A stretch of DNA of 64,000 nucleotides from Azohydromonas lata NBRC 102462 (GCF_001571085.1 NZ_BCTC01000013.1:1-64000); one strand, 5' to 3'; counted from the first letter of the stretch, positions 42,811-52,134 are shown. Made by a program: numbers and translations. The notes: generated by a model not told the origin, from the sequence alone.

Positions 42811-44150
42811 TGCAAGGCTTCTTGAATTTCTTCGGTTGTTTTAGTAGGTGCGGCGGGCGAATTTCGCACGTCGATCTGGCCGGTGACAGCGGCGGCGATT
42901 ATGGCGTTGCGGCGTTCTTCTAGAAGAGATATTTGACGCTGAACAGATTTGGTTAGCTCAATATGGCGCTCAAGCGTTGCTTCTGAATCGGAAATTATTG
43001 CGAGCTGTTCGTCTAATGGCGGGACTGCCAGCCACAAATTCGACAGCCCTTCGCGGGTGAGTTTGAGTCGCGAAACACCTTGAGCGATCAAATCGTTGCC
43101 AATGTCTCGGTGGAGGAAAGAAAAGTAGAACCACTTGGCTGTGCACCTGGGGCCATCAGCAATTACATGCGCATGGTTGTTGACATTGAACTGGCCTGTC
43201 GTCCACTGGGTCATTGGCCAGATCGAATGCTTGGTGAAATGGTCGCCATCCTCACCGATCAATGCACGGGCACCCTCATATCGGAAATGATCGATGTGAT
43301 CAATAATCCCAGTTGGCCCCCAATAGGGATACTGCCCTGCCATTTTTGCCCTCTCTTCGCGATTGATTGGAAGGCGCGGACTGTTATCTATGGTCAAGGC
43401 GTGTCGAATGCGAACAACTTCCCAATGTGCCGGCACTTCTCCCAGCCACGCTACCCCGGAATCCTTCATCGGCACCTGCGGATCAAGCCCCTTGGTAACC
43501 GCGTGCGAGACAGTGGCCTGCCGCTTTTCGGCCAGCAGGGAAATGAGTTTTTCCTGCTCGGCGATCAGGGCGTCAATTTTGGCAGTTTCCAAATCAAGGA
43601 AGCAAGCAATAGTGGCTTGTTCATCGATTTCCGGCAAAGCCAGGAAAAAGCCAAGAAAATCATCCTGGGAAAGGTTTTGCATGCTGGCGCTTGAGCCTGC
43701 GCAAGCCATTTGAACCTGAGTTCTATAAAAGGGTGACTGTGTCCAGTAGTGGACGAATTTGGGTAGGGCGTCAGTAAAGCGAACTTGCCATAAGCGATCA
43801 GGTAAGAACAGTTTTGGAAAATTCCTCGTTACTAGGCCTGCTGCGCCCACAAGTGCCGGGGTATTCATCCTGCTAACGATCAGCGTATTGGCCATCACGG
43901 GGCATGCTACCCGGCCCATTTCCTCAGGAAGAACGGCTTTGTTCTCGCTTGGATCGAAAAAGCCTTGATATACGCAGCTGGTTTTCAATACGCCATATGC
44001 ATTGGTTTCGGCCGGTTCGTCAACCGCGTTCACGCTGACACCAGAGTCAATGCTGTGAACGATTTTCTTGAGCCGGCTTGCCTGCCAATGCGCAGGAATA
44101 TCGCCCAACCAAGCCACCCCACTGTCCTTATATTCAGAATACCGCTTCAT
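42807..44150 (-). CDS. hsdS: Type I restriction system specificity subunit
   Basis: 447 residues with the two-repeat HsdS plan. KDSGVAWLGDIPAHWQ near residue 10 and KDSGVAWLGEVPAHWE near residue 230 begin the two target-recognition domains. Conserved helices follow each (EIDEQATIACFLDLETAKIDALIAEQEKLI; PPLDEQLAIISDSEATLERHIELTKSVQRQISLLEERR). The protein fixes the bipartite DNA target of both methylation and cleavage. It is AT-richer than its neighbours, consistent with frequent exchange of recognition domains. Confidence 0.94.
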   Translation of the reverse strand: MKRYSEYKDSGVAWLGDIPAHWQASRLKKIVHSIDSGVSVNAVDEPAETNAYGVLKTSCVYQGFFDPSENKAVLPEEMGRVACPVMANTLIVSRMNTPALVGAAGLVTRNFPKLFLPDRLWQVRFTDALPKFVHYWTQSPFYRTQVQMACAGSSASMQNLSQDDFLGFFLALPEIDEQATIACFLDLETAKIDALIAEQEKLISLLAEKRQATVSHAVTKGLDPQVPMKDSGVAWLGEVPAHWEVVRIRHALTIDNSPRLPINREERAKMAGQYPYWGPTGIIDHIDHFRYEGARALIGEDGDHFTKHSIWPMTQWTTGQFNVNNHAHVIADGPRCTAKWFYFSFLHRDIGNDLIAQGVSRLKLTREGLSNLWLAVPPLDEQLAIISDSEATLERHIELTKSVQRQISLLEERRNAIIAAAVTGQIDVRNSPAAPTKTTEEIQEALQ

Positions 44151-44228
44151 TTTTGTTCCTCATGTCCCGTAGGCTGAATTGGTTCACGCGCCTTTGGCAC
44201 ATGAATTCCAAAACCATATTTGGCTGAC

Positions 44229-46136
44229 TCAGCCCGCATCGGGCTCCTTCTGTTTTTTTGCCGTGGTATAGGCTTGATGGGGGTGTTTTTCGGTTTCCGG
44301 GTACAGCAGGCTCAACAACCCGGCCTCACGCAATGGGCGCAGGTGATTGCGGCGCAATTCCTTGGGGTCGCTGCGCTCCAATAATCGGCACAACTCGGCC
44401 ACGGTGAAAGGGCGCAGCGCGCAAAGCTCTACCAACAGCGCCCTCAGCACCGCCTGCCGTGGCTTGCGTCCCGCCGCGGCAATGCGCTCTTTCAACCCCG
44501 TGGGGATGTCTGGCGCAGCAGGGGGGGATTCGGGCTGGAGCAGGGGGGGATTGCCGCAATCCCACCCTGCTGCCGGCGGAGCTGGGGGGAATGCGGCGGC
44601 CGTGTCCAGCGGCAGCTCGCGTTGCGGGGGCGAGGGCTGCGGCGCGTCCTGGCGGGCCAGGGTGTAGTGGGTGCGGCTTCCAGAATCCTGTTTCGCCAGC
44701 AGCCCGCGGTCGCGCAGGCGCCGGAGCACGCGGCTGGCCGTCAGGGTGTCCAGGCCCGACACGTCACGGCACGCCGTGTTGTCCACCGCGCCCGTTTCGC
44801 GCGCGTAGATCAGCACCTTGGCCTCGTCGGCGGACAAGGTGTCGCCCGCCAGCACCCGGAGCCAGCGGTAGTCGTCCTCGGTCAGCAGGTGATGCAAAAA
44901 CAGCGTGACCTTGAACTCGTTGCGCTGGCGGTCGGACTGGAACTCCGGTGAGGGCAGGCCAGCGTCCAGGGACAGTCGGCGCATGGTGCGCACGCCCGAC
45001 CCCTTGGTCTCCGCCCAGTGCAAGTCATGCAGCACGGCCGCGATGGCCGGATTGCGCAACCGTGAACCTGGCGTGCCCAAGTCGGCCAGGTGCTTGAGCG
45101 AAAAGCCCGGATTGATGATCTCGATGCGGTTGCTGTAGCGCACGACCTGCACCGGGCTGTTCACCTGGTAGCTGCGATGCATGGTGGCGTTGGCCAGCGC
45201 CTCGCGTATCACCTTGCGCGGTAGCACCGGCTCCTGGCGGCTTTGCAGCTCCCCGGCGTCCAGCCTGAAGCCCCGGGGCAGCTCATCAAGAATCGTGTTT
45301 TGCATCTGCCGCAGCGTCAGCAGCAGCGGCTTGCGCACGTCCAGCGTGCTCACGAAACGCTCGTCAGCGTCCTCCACCCACTGCGTACCGGCAACGCGCA
45401 CGTAGTCCACGCGCAGCGCGGGCATCAAGCGCCGCAGCGTCAATGGCTTGCCGAACAGGACGATGCCAGCCACGGTGGGCTTGAGCTGACCTTGGCTGCG
45501 GCGCAGCGCACAGATGGCTTCCAGCAACTCGTCGTCCGCGTAGCTCAATTCCTCAGCGCCCGGGTTGGCCTCGGCACGCAGCCGCCGGTACTCGGCAATG
45601 GCTTGGGGATCGAGGTCGTCGCGGGAGGCGTCTGCCATGACCATCATGTCCGGGCCCATCTGCGGCTGCGTTTCCCCGCGCAGCACCCAGATGTCCTCTT
45701 CGACGCAGCGTTGGTCCGACGAACCGATACGGCGGTACGCGCCCAAAGGCAGCCCCGAGGCCTTGAGGTAGACGGGCTTTTGGGAGGCGTCCACCTCCGG
45801 CACGAAAACGACCAGCACCGGCCGGCCGTCAATGGATTCGACGCGCATTTCAGGCCGCAGCACGGTGCTCAACATGCTTGCGCACTGGCTGGCCAGGTCG
45901 AGTTGCACCTTGTCCGGGTTAGGCAGGCCGGCGGCCCAATACACCACGTCGCCTTTCTCGTCGGTCTTCCAGTCGATGCCCAGCAGCAGGTGGCCGCCGC
46001 CAAGCCCCGGCTCGTTGGCGAAGGCCACCACGGTTTGCAGGATCGACTTGCCGACCTCACTGGCGCGCTTGGCTTCGATGCCAATGGACTCGTCGAGCTC
46101 GTTCAACTCCCGCAGCAGATCGGCGGCCTCACGCAT
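44229..46136 (-). CDS. AlbA_2-type (Schlafen-like) ATP-binding protein in the hsd operon
   Basis: 635 residues. The N-terminal AlbA_2-type domain (EAKRASEVGKSILQTVVAFANEPGLGGGHLLLGID) and central region (VLPRKVIREALANATMHRSYQ, RIEIINPG, PGSRLRNPAIAAVLHDLHWAETKGSGVRTM) form the HATPase-like module of this family. Winged-helix regulators follow (TACRDVSGLDTLTASRVLRRLRDRGLL), then a Pro-rich linker and a second winged helix (FTVAELCRLLERSDPKELRRNHLRPLREAGLL). Such proteins are common in type I restriction operons but their role is not settled; regulation or a defence effector are both possible. It sits between hsdM and hsdS on the same strand. Confidence 0.85.
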   Translation of the reverse strand: MREAADLLRELNELDESIGIEAKRASEVGKSILQTVVAFANEPGLGGGHLLLGIDWKTDEKGDVVYWAAGLPNPDKVQLDLASQCASMLSTVLRPEMRVESIDGRPVLVVFVPEVDASQKPVYLKASGLPLGAYRRIGSSDQRCVEEDIWVLRGETQPQMGPDMMVMADASRDDLDPQAIAEYRRLRAEANPGAEELSYADDELLEAICALRRSQGQLKPTVAGIVLFGKPLTLRRLMPALRVDYVRVAGTQWVEDADERFVSTLDVRKPLLLTLRQMQNTILDELPRGFRLDAGELQSRQEPVLPRKVIREALANATMHRSYQVNSPVQVVRYSNRIEIINPGFSLKHLADLGTPGSRLRNPAIAAVLHDLHWAETKGSGVRTMRRLSLDAGLPSPEFQSDRQRNEFKVTLFLHHLLTEDDYRWLRVLAGDTLSADEAKVLIYARETGAVDNTACRDVSGLDTLTASRVLRRLRDRGLLAKQDSGSRTHYTLARQDAPQPSPPQRELPLDTAAAFPPAPPAAGWDCGNPPLLQPESPPAAPDIPTGLKERIAAAGRKPRQAVLRALLVELCALRPFTVAELCRLLERSDPKELRRNHLRPLREAGLLSLLYPETEKHPHQAYTTAKKQKEPDAG

Positions 46137-46193
46137 GGCCGCCTCCTTCGCCGGGTGGACTGCTCATCGTTTGCACTGGCGCGGCTCGGCCCC

Positions 46194-48035
46194 TCATTCC
46201 GCCAGCTCTCCCAGCATCCCCATGATCCGCGCCGACACCGCCTTCAATTCCTCATCAATCGCATGCAGGCTGCGAGGCGGCTCGAACACGTAGAAATGCC
46301 GGTTGAACGGAATCTCATAGCCCACCTTGCTTTTCTCTTCGTCAATCCAGGCATCCGGCGCGTGCGGCAAGACCTCGCGCTTGAAATAGTCGCCAATGTC
46401 CTCGGCCAGTGGCACGTTCTCGGTGTCGCGCAGCGATGAATCCGGTTGCGGCTTGCCCTTTTGCTTGCCCTTCACGCCCAGCACCGGCTTGCCGCTCTCA
46501 TCGAGCAGCGGACGCTCGACGGTGATGGTCGTGTAGCCGAAATCCTCGTTGCGGAAGATGCGCGAGATGGGCACGCGCTTGAGCCGCCCGCCCTCCGGCG
46601 CCACGGGCGGCATGTCGTTGTTGGTGACGAGCTGGGCTTCGCCCTGCGGCTTGCCGTCCGCGTCCAGCACGGTGACGAACTCGGCCTCGGTGAAGTCGCC
46701 GAAGAGCCGCGTCACGGTGGCGATGTGCTGCTCGCTCATTTCCTTGCGCTTGGAGCCCAGGCTCTTGCGCATCTTTTGCCAGAAGCCGCTGGCGTCTATG
46801 AGCTGCACGTAGCCCTGGCGATCGTCGGTCTTGCGGTTGGAAATGATCCAGACGTAGGTCGCGATGCCGGTGTTGTAGAACATGTCGGTGGGCAGGCCGA
46901 CGATGGCCTCCACCAGGTCGTTCTCCAGCACGTAGCGGCGGATTTCGCTCTCGCCGCTGCCCGCGCCGCCCGTGAACAGCGGCGAGCCGTTGAGCACGAT
47001 GCCGAAGCGGCTGCCGCCGTCCTGTGCCGGGCGCATCTTGGACAGCAGGTGCAGCAGGAACAGCATGGAGCCGTCGCTCACGCGCGGCAGGCCGGGGCCG
47101 AAGCGGCCGTCGAAGCCCCTTTGCTCGTGCTCCTGCCGGACGACCTTCTCGACCTTCTTCCACTCCACGCCGAAGGGCGGGTTGGAGAGCATGTAGTCGA
47201 ACTTCTGGCCGGCGTGGCCGTCGTCGCTGAGCGTGTTGCCGGCGACGATGTTGCGCACCTCCTGGCCCTTGATGAGCATGTCGGCCTTGCAGATGGCATA
47301 GGACTCGTCGTTGAGCTCCTGCCCGTACATGGTCAGCCGCGCCTGCGGGTTGTGCTCCAGCAGGTATTCGCCCGCCACGGAGAGCATGCCGCCCGTGCCC
47401 GCCGTCGGGTCGTAGATGGTGCGCACCACGGCGTTACCGGCGGTGAGCACGTCGTCGTCTTCGATGAACAGCAGGCTCACCATGAGGCGGATGACCTCGC
47501 GCGGCGTGAAGTGCTCACCGGCCGTCTCGTTGGAGATTTCCGCGAACTTGCGGATCAGCTCCTCGAACACCAGGCCCATGCTGGCGTTGTCCACCGCCTC
47601 GGGGTGCAGGTCGATGTGGGCGAATTTTTCAACGACGAGGTACAGCAAGCCCGCCTTGGCCAACCGCTCCACCTGCGTATGGAAGTCAAAGCGCTCGAAG
47701 ATGTCGCGCGCCGACGGCGAGAAGGCCTGCACGTAGGCGTAGAGGTTCTGGCGGATATGGTCCTGGTCGCCCAGGAGCTTGTTCAGGTCCAGCGGCGAGG
47801 TGTTGTAGAAGCTCTGGCCCGCCTTGCGCAGCAGGAAGGGGTCGGCGTTCAGCCCGGCCTTGGTCCTGGCCTCGTACTCGGCCAGCACGGCGGGCTTGGT
47901 GCTCTCCAGCACGCAGTCCAGGCGGCGCAGCACGGTGAAGGGAAGGATGACGCGGCCGTATTCGCTTTGCTTGTAGTCGCCGCGCAGCAAGTCGGCGACG
48001 GACCAGATGAAGGCCGAGAGGTTTTGAGGAGTCAT
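46194..48035 (-). CDS. hsdM: Type I restriction-modification system, M subunit
   Basis: 613 residues. The N-terminal HsdM helical domain ([36 protein letters not shown]) is followed by the N6-adenine methyltransferase core. AdoMet motif I is [10 protein letters not shown], the catalytic motif is NPPF (SNPPFGVEW), and [17 protein letters not shown] precedes them. It methylates adenine in the sequence chosen by HsdS and protects host DNA. First gene of the operon hsdM - ATP-binding protein - hsdS - DUF262 - hsdR. Confidence 0.95.
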   Translation of the reverse strand: MTPQNLSAFIWSVADLLRGDYKQSEYGRVILPFTVLRRLDCVLESTKPAVLAEYEARTKAGLNADPFLLRKAGQSFYNTSPLDLNKLLGDQDHIRQNLYAYVQAFSPSARDIFERFDFHTQVERLAKAGLLYLVVEKFAHIDLHPEAVDNASMGLVFEELIRKFAEISNETAGEHFTPREVIRLMVSLLFIEDDDVLTAGNAVVRTIYDPTAGTGGMLSVAGEYLLEHNPQARLTMYGQELNDESYAICKADMLIKGQEVRNIVAGNTLSDDGHAGQKFDYMLSNPPFGVEWKKVEKVVRQEHEQRGFDGRFGPGLPRVSDGSMLFLLHLLSKMRPAQDGGSRFGIVLNGSPLFTGGAGSGESEIRRYVLENDLVEAIVGLPTDMFYNTGIATYVWIISNRKTDDRQGYVQLIDASGFWQKMRKSLGSKRKEMSEQHIATVTRLFGDFTEAEFVTVLDADGKPQGEAQLVTNNDMPPVAPEGGRLKRVPISRIFRNEDFGYTTITVERPLLDESGKPVLGVKGKQKGKPQPDSSLRDTENVPLAEDIGDYFKREVLPHAPDAWIDEEKSKVGYEIPFNRHFYVFEPPRSLHAIDEELKAVSARIMGMLGELAE

Positions 48036-48107
48036 GTAGGAGCGGAGAACCGGTACGGCTGAGTTCGCGGCCGGGCGGCCAGGAGCGTTACTGCGAAGGG
48101 CGGGGCC

Positions 48108-48121
48108 GGCCTGTACAGGCC
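48108..48121. promoter_or_regulatory. Palindrome upstream of hsdM
   Basis: A perfect 14-bp palindrome GGCCTGTACAGGCC lies 73 bp before the hsdM start, between that gene and the oxidoreductase gene. It is a candidate operator for the restriction operon or part of a weak terminator for the gene upstream. Confidence 0.35.
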
Positions 48122-48198
48122 GTAACCCTCAAGCGTAGCAGTGGGGTCGGGCGGCGGCGCCTGTCGCGTGGCGCGATTCCTACGCCCCTACACCGCGC

Positions 48199-50031
48199 TC
48201 ACAGCCCCGCCAGCACCTGGTGAATCTGCGCCACCGCCGCCGCCCCTTCGCCGATGGCGGCGCCCACGCGCTTGACGGAGCCGGCGCGCACGTCGCCCAC
48301 CGCGAACACGCCCGGCACGCTGGTTTCCAGCGGCGCGGGCGGCGTGCCGCCCTTGCGCCGTTCCACCGCCCCACCGGTGCGCACGAAACCTTGTGAATCG
48401 AGCTCCACGCCGCAGCCCTGCAGCCAGTCGGTCTCCGGGTCGGCGCCGACGAACAGGAACAGGTTGCGCAGGTTGCGGCGGCTTTGCTCGCCGCTTTGGC
48501 GGTGGCGCCAGGTGACGGCCTCCAGCCCCGAGTCGCCGCCTTCGAGTTGCGTGATCTCGGTGTGCGTGAGCAGCTCGATGTTGGGCGTGGCCTCTATGCG
48601 GTCTATGAGGTAGCGCGACATGCTCGCGGCCAGCCCGGCGCCGCGCACCAGCATGTACACGCGCGACGCATGGCCGCTGAGGAACACGGCCGCCTGCCCG
48701 GCCGAGTTGCCACCGCCCACCAGCGCCACCTCCGTGCGCGCGCACATGCGCGCCTCCACCGGCGAAGCCCAGTACCACACGCCCCGGCCCTCGAAATCCT
48801 CCAGCCGCGGCACGCTTGGGCGCCGGTAGCGCGCGCCGCTGGCCACCACCACGCAGCGCGCGCGCAGGCGCCGGCCGTCGGTCAGCTCCACGGACAAGGG
48901 ACCGGCCGCACCCGCGCCCGCCCCGGCGTCGCCTCCGTCCACCGTCTTGGCCGCCTTGGCCGCGGCGGCGCCGCGCTGGTCCTGCCCCGCGGCCGCGTTC
49001 GCGTCTGTGCCAGCGCCCGCCTCGCGGTGGCATTGCAGATGCGCCACCTGCGCCGGAATGAGCATGCGCGCGCCGAACTTCTGCGCCTGCACGTAGGCGC
49101 GCCCGGCCAGCGCCTGGCCGGAGATGCCGGTGGGAAAGCCCAGGTAGTTCTCGATGCGGGCGCTGGCGCCGGCCTGCCCGCCGAAGGCGCGGCAGTCGAG
49201 CACGGCCACGAGCAGCCCTTCGGAGGCGGCATAGACGGCGGTGGCCAGGCCCGCGGGGCCGGCGCCCACGATGGCCACGTCCACCACCTCGGCCAACGTC
49301 GCCTCGTCCACCATGCCCATGCAGCGCCCAAGGGCCTCGTTGTCCGGGTTGAGCAGCACCGAGCCGTCGGGGCACACGGCCAGCGCGTCGGCGGGCGCGG
49401 CGCCGTACTGGGCCATGAGCGAGGCAGCCTCGGCGTCGCGGGTGGCGTCCAGGTGCTGGTAGGGGTGGCCGTTGCGGCGAAGAAAGTTCTGCAGCCGCAG
49501 CAGGTCGGCCGAGTCCGGCCGGCCTATGAGCACAGGGCCGCTGGCGCCGGCCTCGATGAGGCCCACGCGGCGCAAGATGAGCGAGCGCACCATCCGCTCG
49601 CCCAGGTCGGCCTCCGCGATGATCAGCGCGCGCAACTGCTCCGGCGGCAGGCACAGGGCGTGCACGCCCTCCTGCGCGCGAGCGTCCACCAGCGAGGGCT
49701 TGCCGGTGAGCGAGCCCACCTCGCCCACGAAGTGCCCGGCGCGCATGGTGATGATGGGGCGCTCGTGCCCCAGCCCGTCGCGCTGCACCACCTCCACCGC
49801 GCCCTGCAGCAGCACGTACAGCCCCGCGCCGGGCTGGCCGGCCTGCAGCAGCAGGCTGCCGGCGTCGAAGCTGCACTCGTGCGCAAAGCGGCGCATGCGC
49901 TGCACGTCGGCCGCGCTCAGCAGCGGGAACATCTGGTGGCGGCGCGAGAGCAGCTCGCTGGGGGCCTGGTCGGGGGCCGTTGGGTCCGCGGCGGAAAGCT
50001 CGGCGGCGGGCGTGGTCAGGTCTTCCGGCAT
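48199..50031 (-). CDS. Cyclic-nucleotide-binding / thioredoxin-reductase-like fusion
   Basis: 610 residues. The N-terminal third is a cNMP-binding (CRP-like) domain (GSLLLQAGQPGAGLYVLLQGAVEVV, AGHFVGEVGSLTGKPSLVDARA). A short thioredoxin-fold-like linker (GRPDSADLLRLQNFLRRNGHPYQHLD) follows. The rest is a class II flavoprotein: FAD motif VAIVGAGPAGLATAVYAAS, NAD(P)H motif VALVGGGNSAGQAAVFLS and the GVFAVGDVRAG FAD-ribityl motif. The CxxC active-site pair of thioredoxin reductases is absent: the equivalent region reads VWYWASPVEARMC. An unusual Ala/Gly-rich insert lies near residues 330-375. It probably passes electrons to an unknown partner, gated by a nucleotide or other small ligand. Confidence 0.85.
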   Translation of the reverse strand: MPEDLTTPAAELSAADPTAPDQAPSELLSRRHQMFPLLSAADVQRMRRFAHECSFDAGSLLLQAGQPGAGLYVLLQGAVEVVQRDGLGHERPIITMRAGHFVGEVGSLTGKPSLVDARAQEGVHALCLPPEQLRALIIAEADLGERMVRSLILRRVGLIEAGASGPVLIGRPDSADLLRLQNFLRRNGHPYQHLDATRDAEAASLMAQYGAAPADALAVCPDGSVLLNPDNEALGRCMGMVDEATLAEVVDVAIVGAGPAGLATAVYAASEGLLVAVLDCRAFGGQAGASARIENYLGFPTGISGQALAGRAYVQAQKFGARMLIPAQVAHLQCHREAGAGTDANAAAGQDQRGAAAAKAAKTVDGGDAGAGAGAAGPLSVELTDGRRLRARCVVVASGARYRRPSVPRLEDFEGRGVWYWASPVEARMCARTEVALVGGGNSAGQAAVFLSGHASRVYMLVRGAGLAASMSRYLIDRIEATPNIELLTHTEITQLEGGDSGLEAVTWRHRQSGEQSRRNLRNLFLFVGADPETDWLQGCGVELDSQGFVRTGGAVERRKGGTPPAPLETSVPGVFAVGDVRAGSVKRVGAAIGEGAAAVAQIHQVLAGL

Positions 50032-50148
50032 GGGGGCGTTCTCCTGGGCGGGGCGGTTGCAGGCAGGCCGTGCGCCCGCTCGTGGGTCAGTGGCGGGGCA
50101 GCGGCGGGGCAGCGCGCCAAGGATGCACCTGCCCGCGAGGCGGACGAT

Positions 50149-51009
50149 TCAAGCTGTTTCCCGCGCGGCGGCAGCGGCCGGCTCCGCCTGGGCCCGCAAG
50201 CGCGCCCAACACGCGTCCACGAAGGCTTCCATGATCCGTCCGTAGCGCGGGTGCAGCTGGTGGCCCCATTCGGGATGGAATTGGAAACCCCAGGCGAACT
50301 GCGCCGCGTCGTGCCAGCGGAAGGCCTCCACCAGGCCGTCGTCGGCATGGGCCTCGGCCACCAGCCCCGGCGCCAGGCGCTTCACGCCCTGTGAATGCAG
50401 CGAGCTCACCGCGAAGCGCTGGCAGCCGGTGATGCGCTCCAGCTCGCCGCCGGGCACGACGCCCACCTCGTGGCGCTCGGCGTACTGCTGGGCCAGCGAT
50501 TCTTCCGGGTCTTCCCAGTGCACCACGCCGCCGCCCAGGGCCTGCAGTCGCTGGTGCAGGCTGCCGCCCATGGCGACGTTGATCTCGTGCGAGCCGCGGC
50601 AAAAGCCGACCAGCGGCACGCCACGCTCGATGCACAGGCGTATGAGCGGCAGCGAGACGGCCTCGCGGTCGGGGTCGAATTCCATGTCCTCGCTGACGGG
50701 CTCCTCCGCGTAGTGGCGCGGATGCACGTTGGTGGCCGAGCCGCCCAACAGTACGCCCTGCACGTGCTCCAGCATCAGCGGCAGCCGTCCGGCGGGCACG
50801 CGCGGGAAGCACACCGGCTGCAGCCCGCGGCTGACCAGCGTGCGCAGGCCGCCTTCGTCCATGACGGTGTAGGGCTGCGGGTGCCCGTGCTCGTTGCCCA
50901 GCTCGCGGTGGCTGGCCACGACCCAGACGCAGGGCACGGCCTCGGCGGGAAGTCCGGTGGTCAACGCGGCGGCGGCGGTGCCGCCGGGGTGGGAGTCAGC
51001 CGGCGTCAC
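50149..51009 (-). CDS. Class I amidotransferase / C26 peptidase (PuuD-like), second copy
   Basis: 286 residues. The nucleophile elbow is VGFCRGSHEINVAMGG with the catalytic Cys, and FQFHPEWG supplies the His/Glu pair. VWVVASHREL near the N-terminus and GVLLGGSATNVHPRHY fit gamma-glutamyl-gamma-aminobutyrate hydrolase and related peptidase C26 proteins. The GTG start at 51009 overlaps the stop of the preceding paralogue (GTGA), so the two are coupled. A 34-residue N-terminal extension (TPADSHPGGTAAAALTTG) has no known function. Confidence 0.85.
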   Translation of the reverse strand: MTPADSHPGGTAAAALTTGLPAEAVPCVWVVASHRELGNEHGHPQPYTVMDEGGLRTLVSRGLQPVCFPRVPAGRLPLMLEHVQGVLLGGSATNVHPRHYAEEPVSEDMEFDPDREAVSLPLIRLCIERGVPLVGFCRGSHEINVAMGGSLHQRLQALGGGVVHWEDPEESLAQQYAERHEVGVVPGGELERITGCQRFAVSSLHSQGVKRLAPGLVAEAHADDGLVEAFRWHDAAQFAWGFQFHPEWGHQLHPRYGRIMEAFVDACWARLRAQAEPAAAAARETA

Positions 51010-51776
51010 AGGCAGGGCCCCATGCGCTCGCGGCAATGCTCGCGGCAGGCCTGGGCAAAGGCCTGCAGCGTGCGCTGGTAGAAGGGCGTCTGCTCGTGCC
51101 GCCACTCCGGGTGCCACTGCACGCCATAGGCGAAGGCCCGCGCGCCTTCCACGTGCACGCCTTCCACCAGCCCGTCCGGCGCCATGGCCTCGGCCATCAG
51201 CCCCTGGCCCAGGCGCTTGATGCCCTGGCCATGCAGCGAATTGACCATGGCGCGCTCGCCGCCGGCCCAGTCCATGAAGGCGCTGCCGCTCTTGAAGATG
51301 ACTTCGTGCCGCACGGCGAACTGCACCTCTTCCGGCTCGCCTTCTGGCTCCCGGTGGTCCAGGAGGCCGGTTTCGACGTGCACCTGCTGGTAGAGGCTGC
51401 CGCCCAGGGCGACGTTCATCTCCTGCAGCCCGCGGCACACGCCAAAGAGCGGCGTGCCGGCGGCAACGGCTGCGGGGACGAGCGCCATGGTCAGCCGGTC
51501 GCGGCGCGGGTCCAGCAGGTCCGAGGCCAGGGCCGAGGCGCCGAAGTGCGAGGCCTCGACGTTGGAGGGCGAGCCCGTGAGCAGCACGCCGTCCACCAGC
51601 GGCAGCAGGTCGGCCACGTCGGCCGCGCCCGCCATGGGAAACAGCACGGGCTGCAGCCCCAGCCCGCAGACGGCCGCGGCATAGCGGTCGGCCAGCACGG
51701 TGTAGCCGCCGGGGTCGCAGAGGTCGAGGTTGCGGTGGCAGGCCGGCAGCCAGACGAGAGGTTTGTGCGCGGACAT
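51006..51776 (-). CDS. Class I amidotransferase / C26 peptidase (PuuD-like), first copy
   Basis: About 256 residues. Catalytic Cys lies in FGVCRGLQEMNVALGGSLYQQ, and His/Glu in VQWHPEWRHEQTPF. VDGVLLTGSPSNVEASHFG is the oxyanion-side loop. The family hydrolyses gamma-glutamyl amides, for example in putrescine breakdown, but no other puu genes are present. The start is ATG 51776 or 51785. It heads a two-gene operon with a paralogue about half identical by eye. The two may form a heteromer or act on different gamma-glutamyl compounds. Confidence 0.86.
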   Translation of the reverse strand: MSAHKPLVWLPACHRNLDLCDPGGYTVLADRYAAAVCGLGLQPVLFPMAGAADVADLLPLVDGVLLTGSPSNVEASHFGASALASDLLDPRRDRLTMALVPAAVAAGTPLFGVCRGLQEMNVALGGSLYQQVHVETGLLDHREPEGEPEEVQFAVRHEVIFKSGSAFMDWAGGERAMVNSLHGQGIKRLGQGLMAEAMAPDGLVEGVHVEGARAFAYGVQWHPEWRHEQTPFYQRTLQAFAQACREHCRERMGPCL

Positions 51777-51996
51777 GCGCCCCATGGTTCACACCGGCAG
51801 CGGCCGGGAACATCGGAAAGGGGCGGGCGCGGCTGTAGGACGGGGCCGATACCGGCGCGGCCAGCGCGCATGTCGCAAACGCACAAGACCGTGTCGCATC
51901 CCTACGACCGAACCGCGCCGGCGGTTTCTATATTGGGGGCGTGGATGTTTGAAAATGAGCGCGCGAAGGCATCCATGAAGTCAACGGAGTTGAATC

Positions 51997-52134
51997 ATGA
52001 AAGTCATCGCCGAATCAGCGCTGAAAATATTGCTGCGCCGCAGAAACTCGTCCGGCCCGCTGCGTGACACCACGCGGCAATTGATACGGCAGACGATTGC
52101 GCAAATTCACGCCGAGGAGCGTGGCCGGGTTTGA
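51997..52134 (+). CDS. Possible small protein of 45 residues
   Basis: MKVIAESALKILLRRRNSSG followed by PLRDTTRQLIRQTIAQIHAEERGRV. It is basic and helical, with a GGAG-like sequence about 14 bp upstream, and lies alone in the gap 51777-52141, convergent with psuG (7 bp between stops). AT content is a little higher than its surroundings. No family recognised. Confidence 0.35.
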   Translation: MKVIAESALKILLRRRNSSGPLRDTTRQLIRQTIAQIHAEERGRV

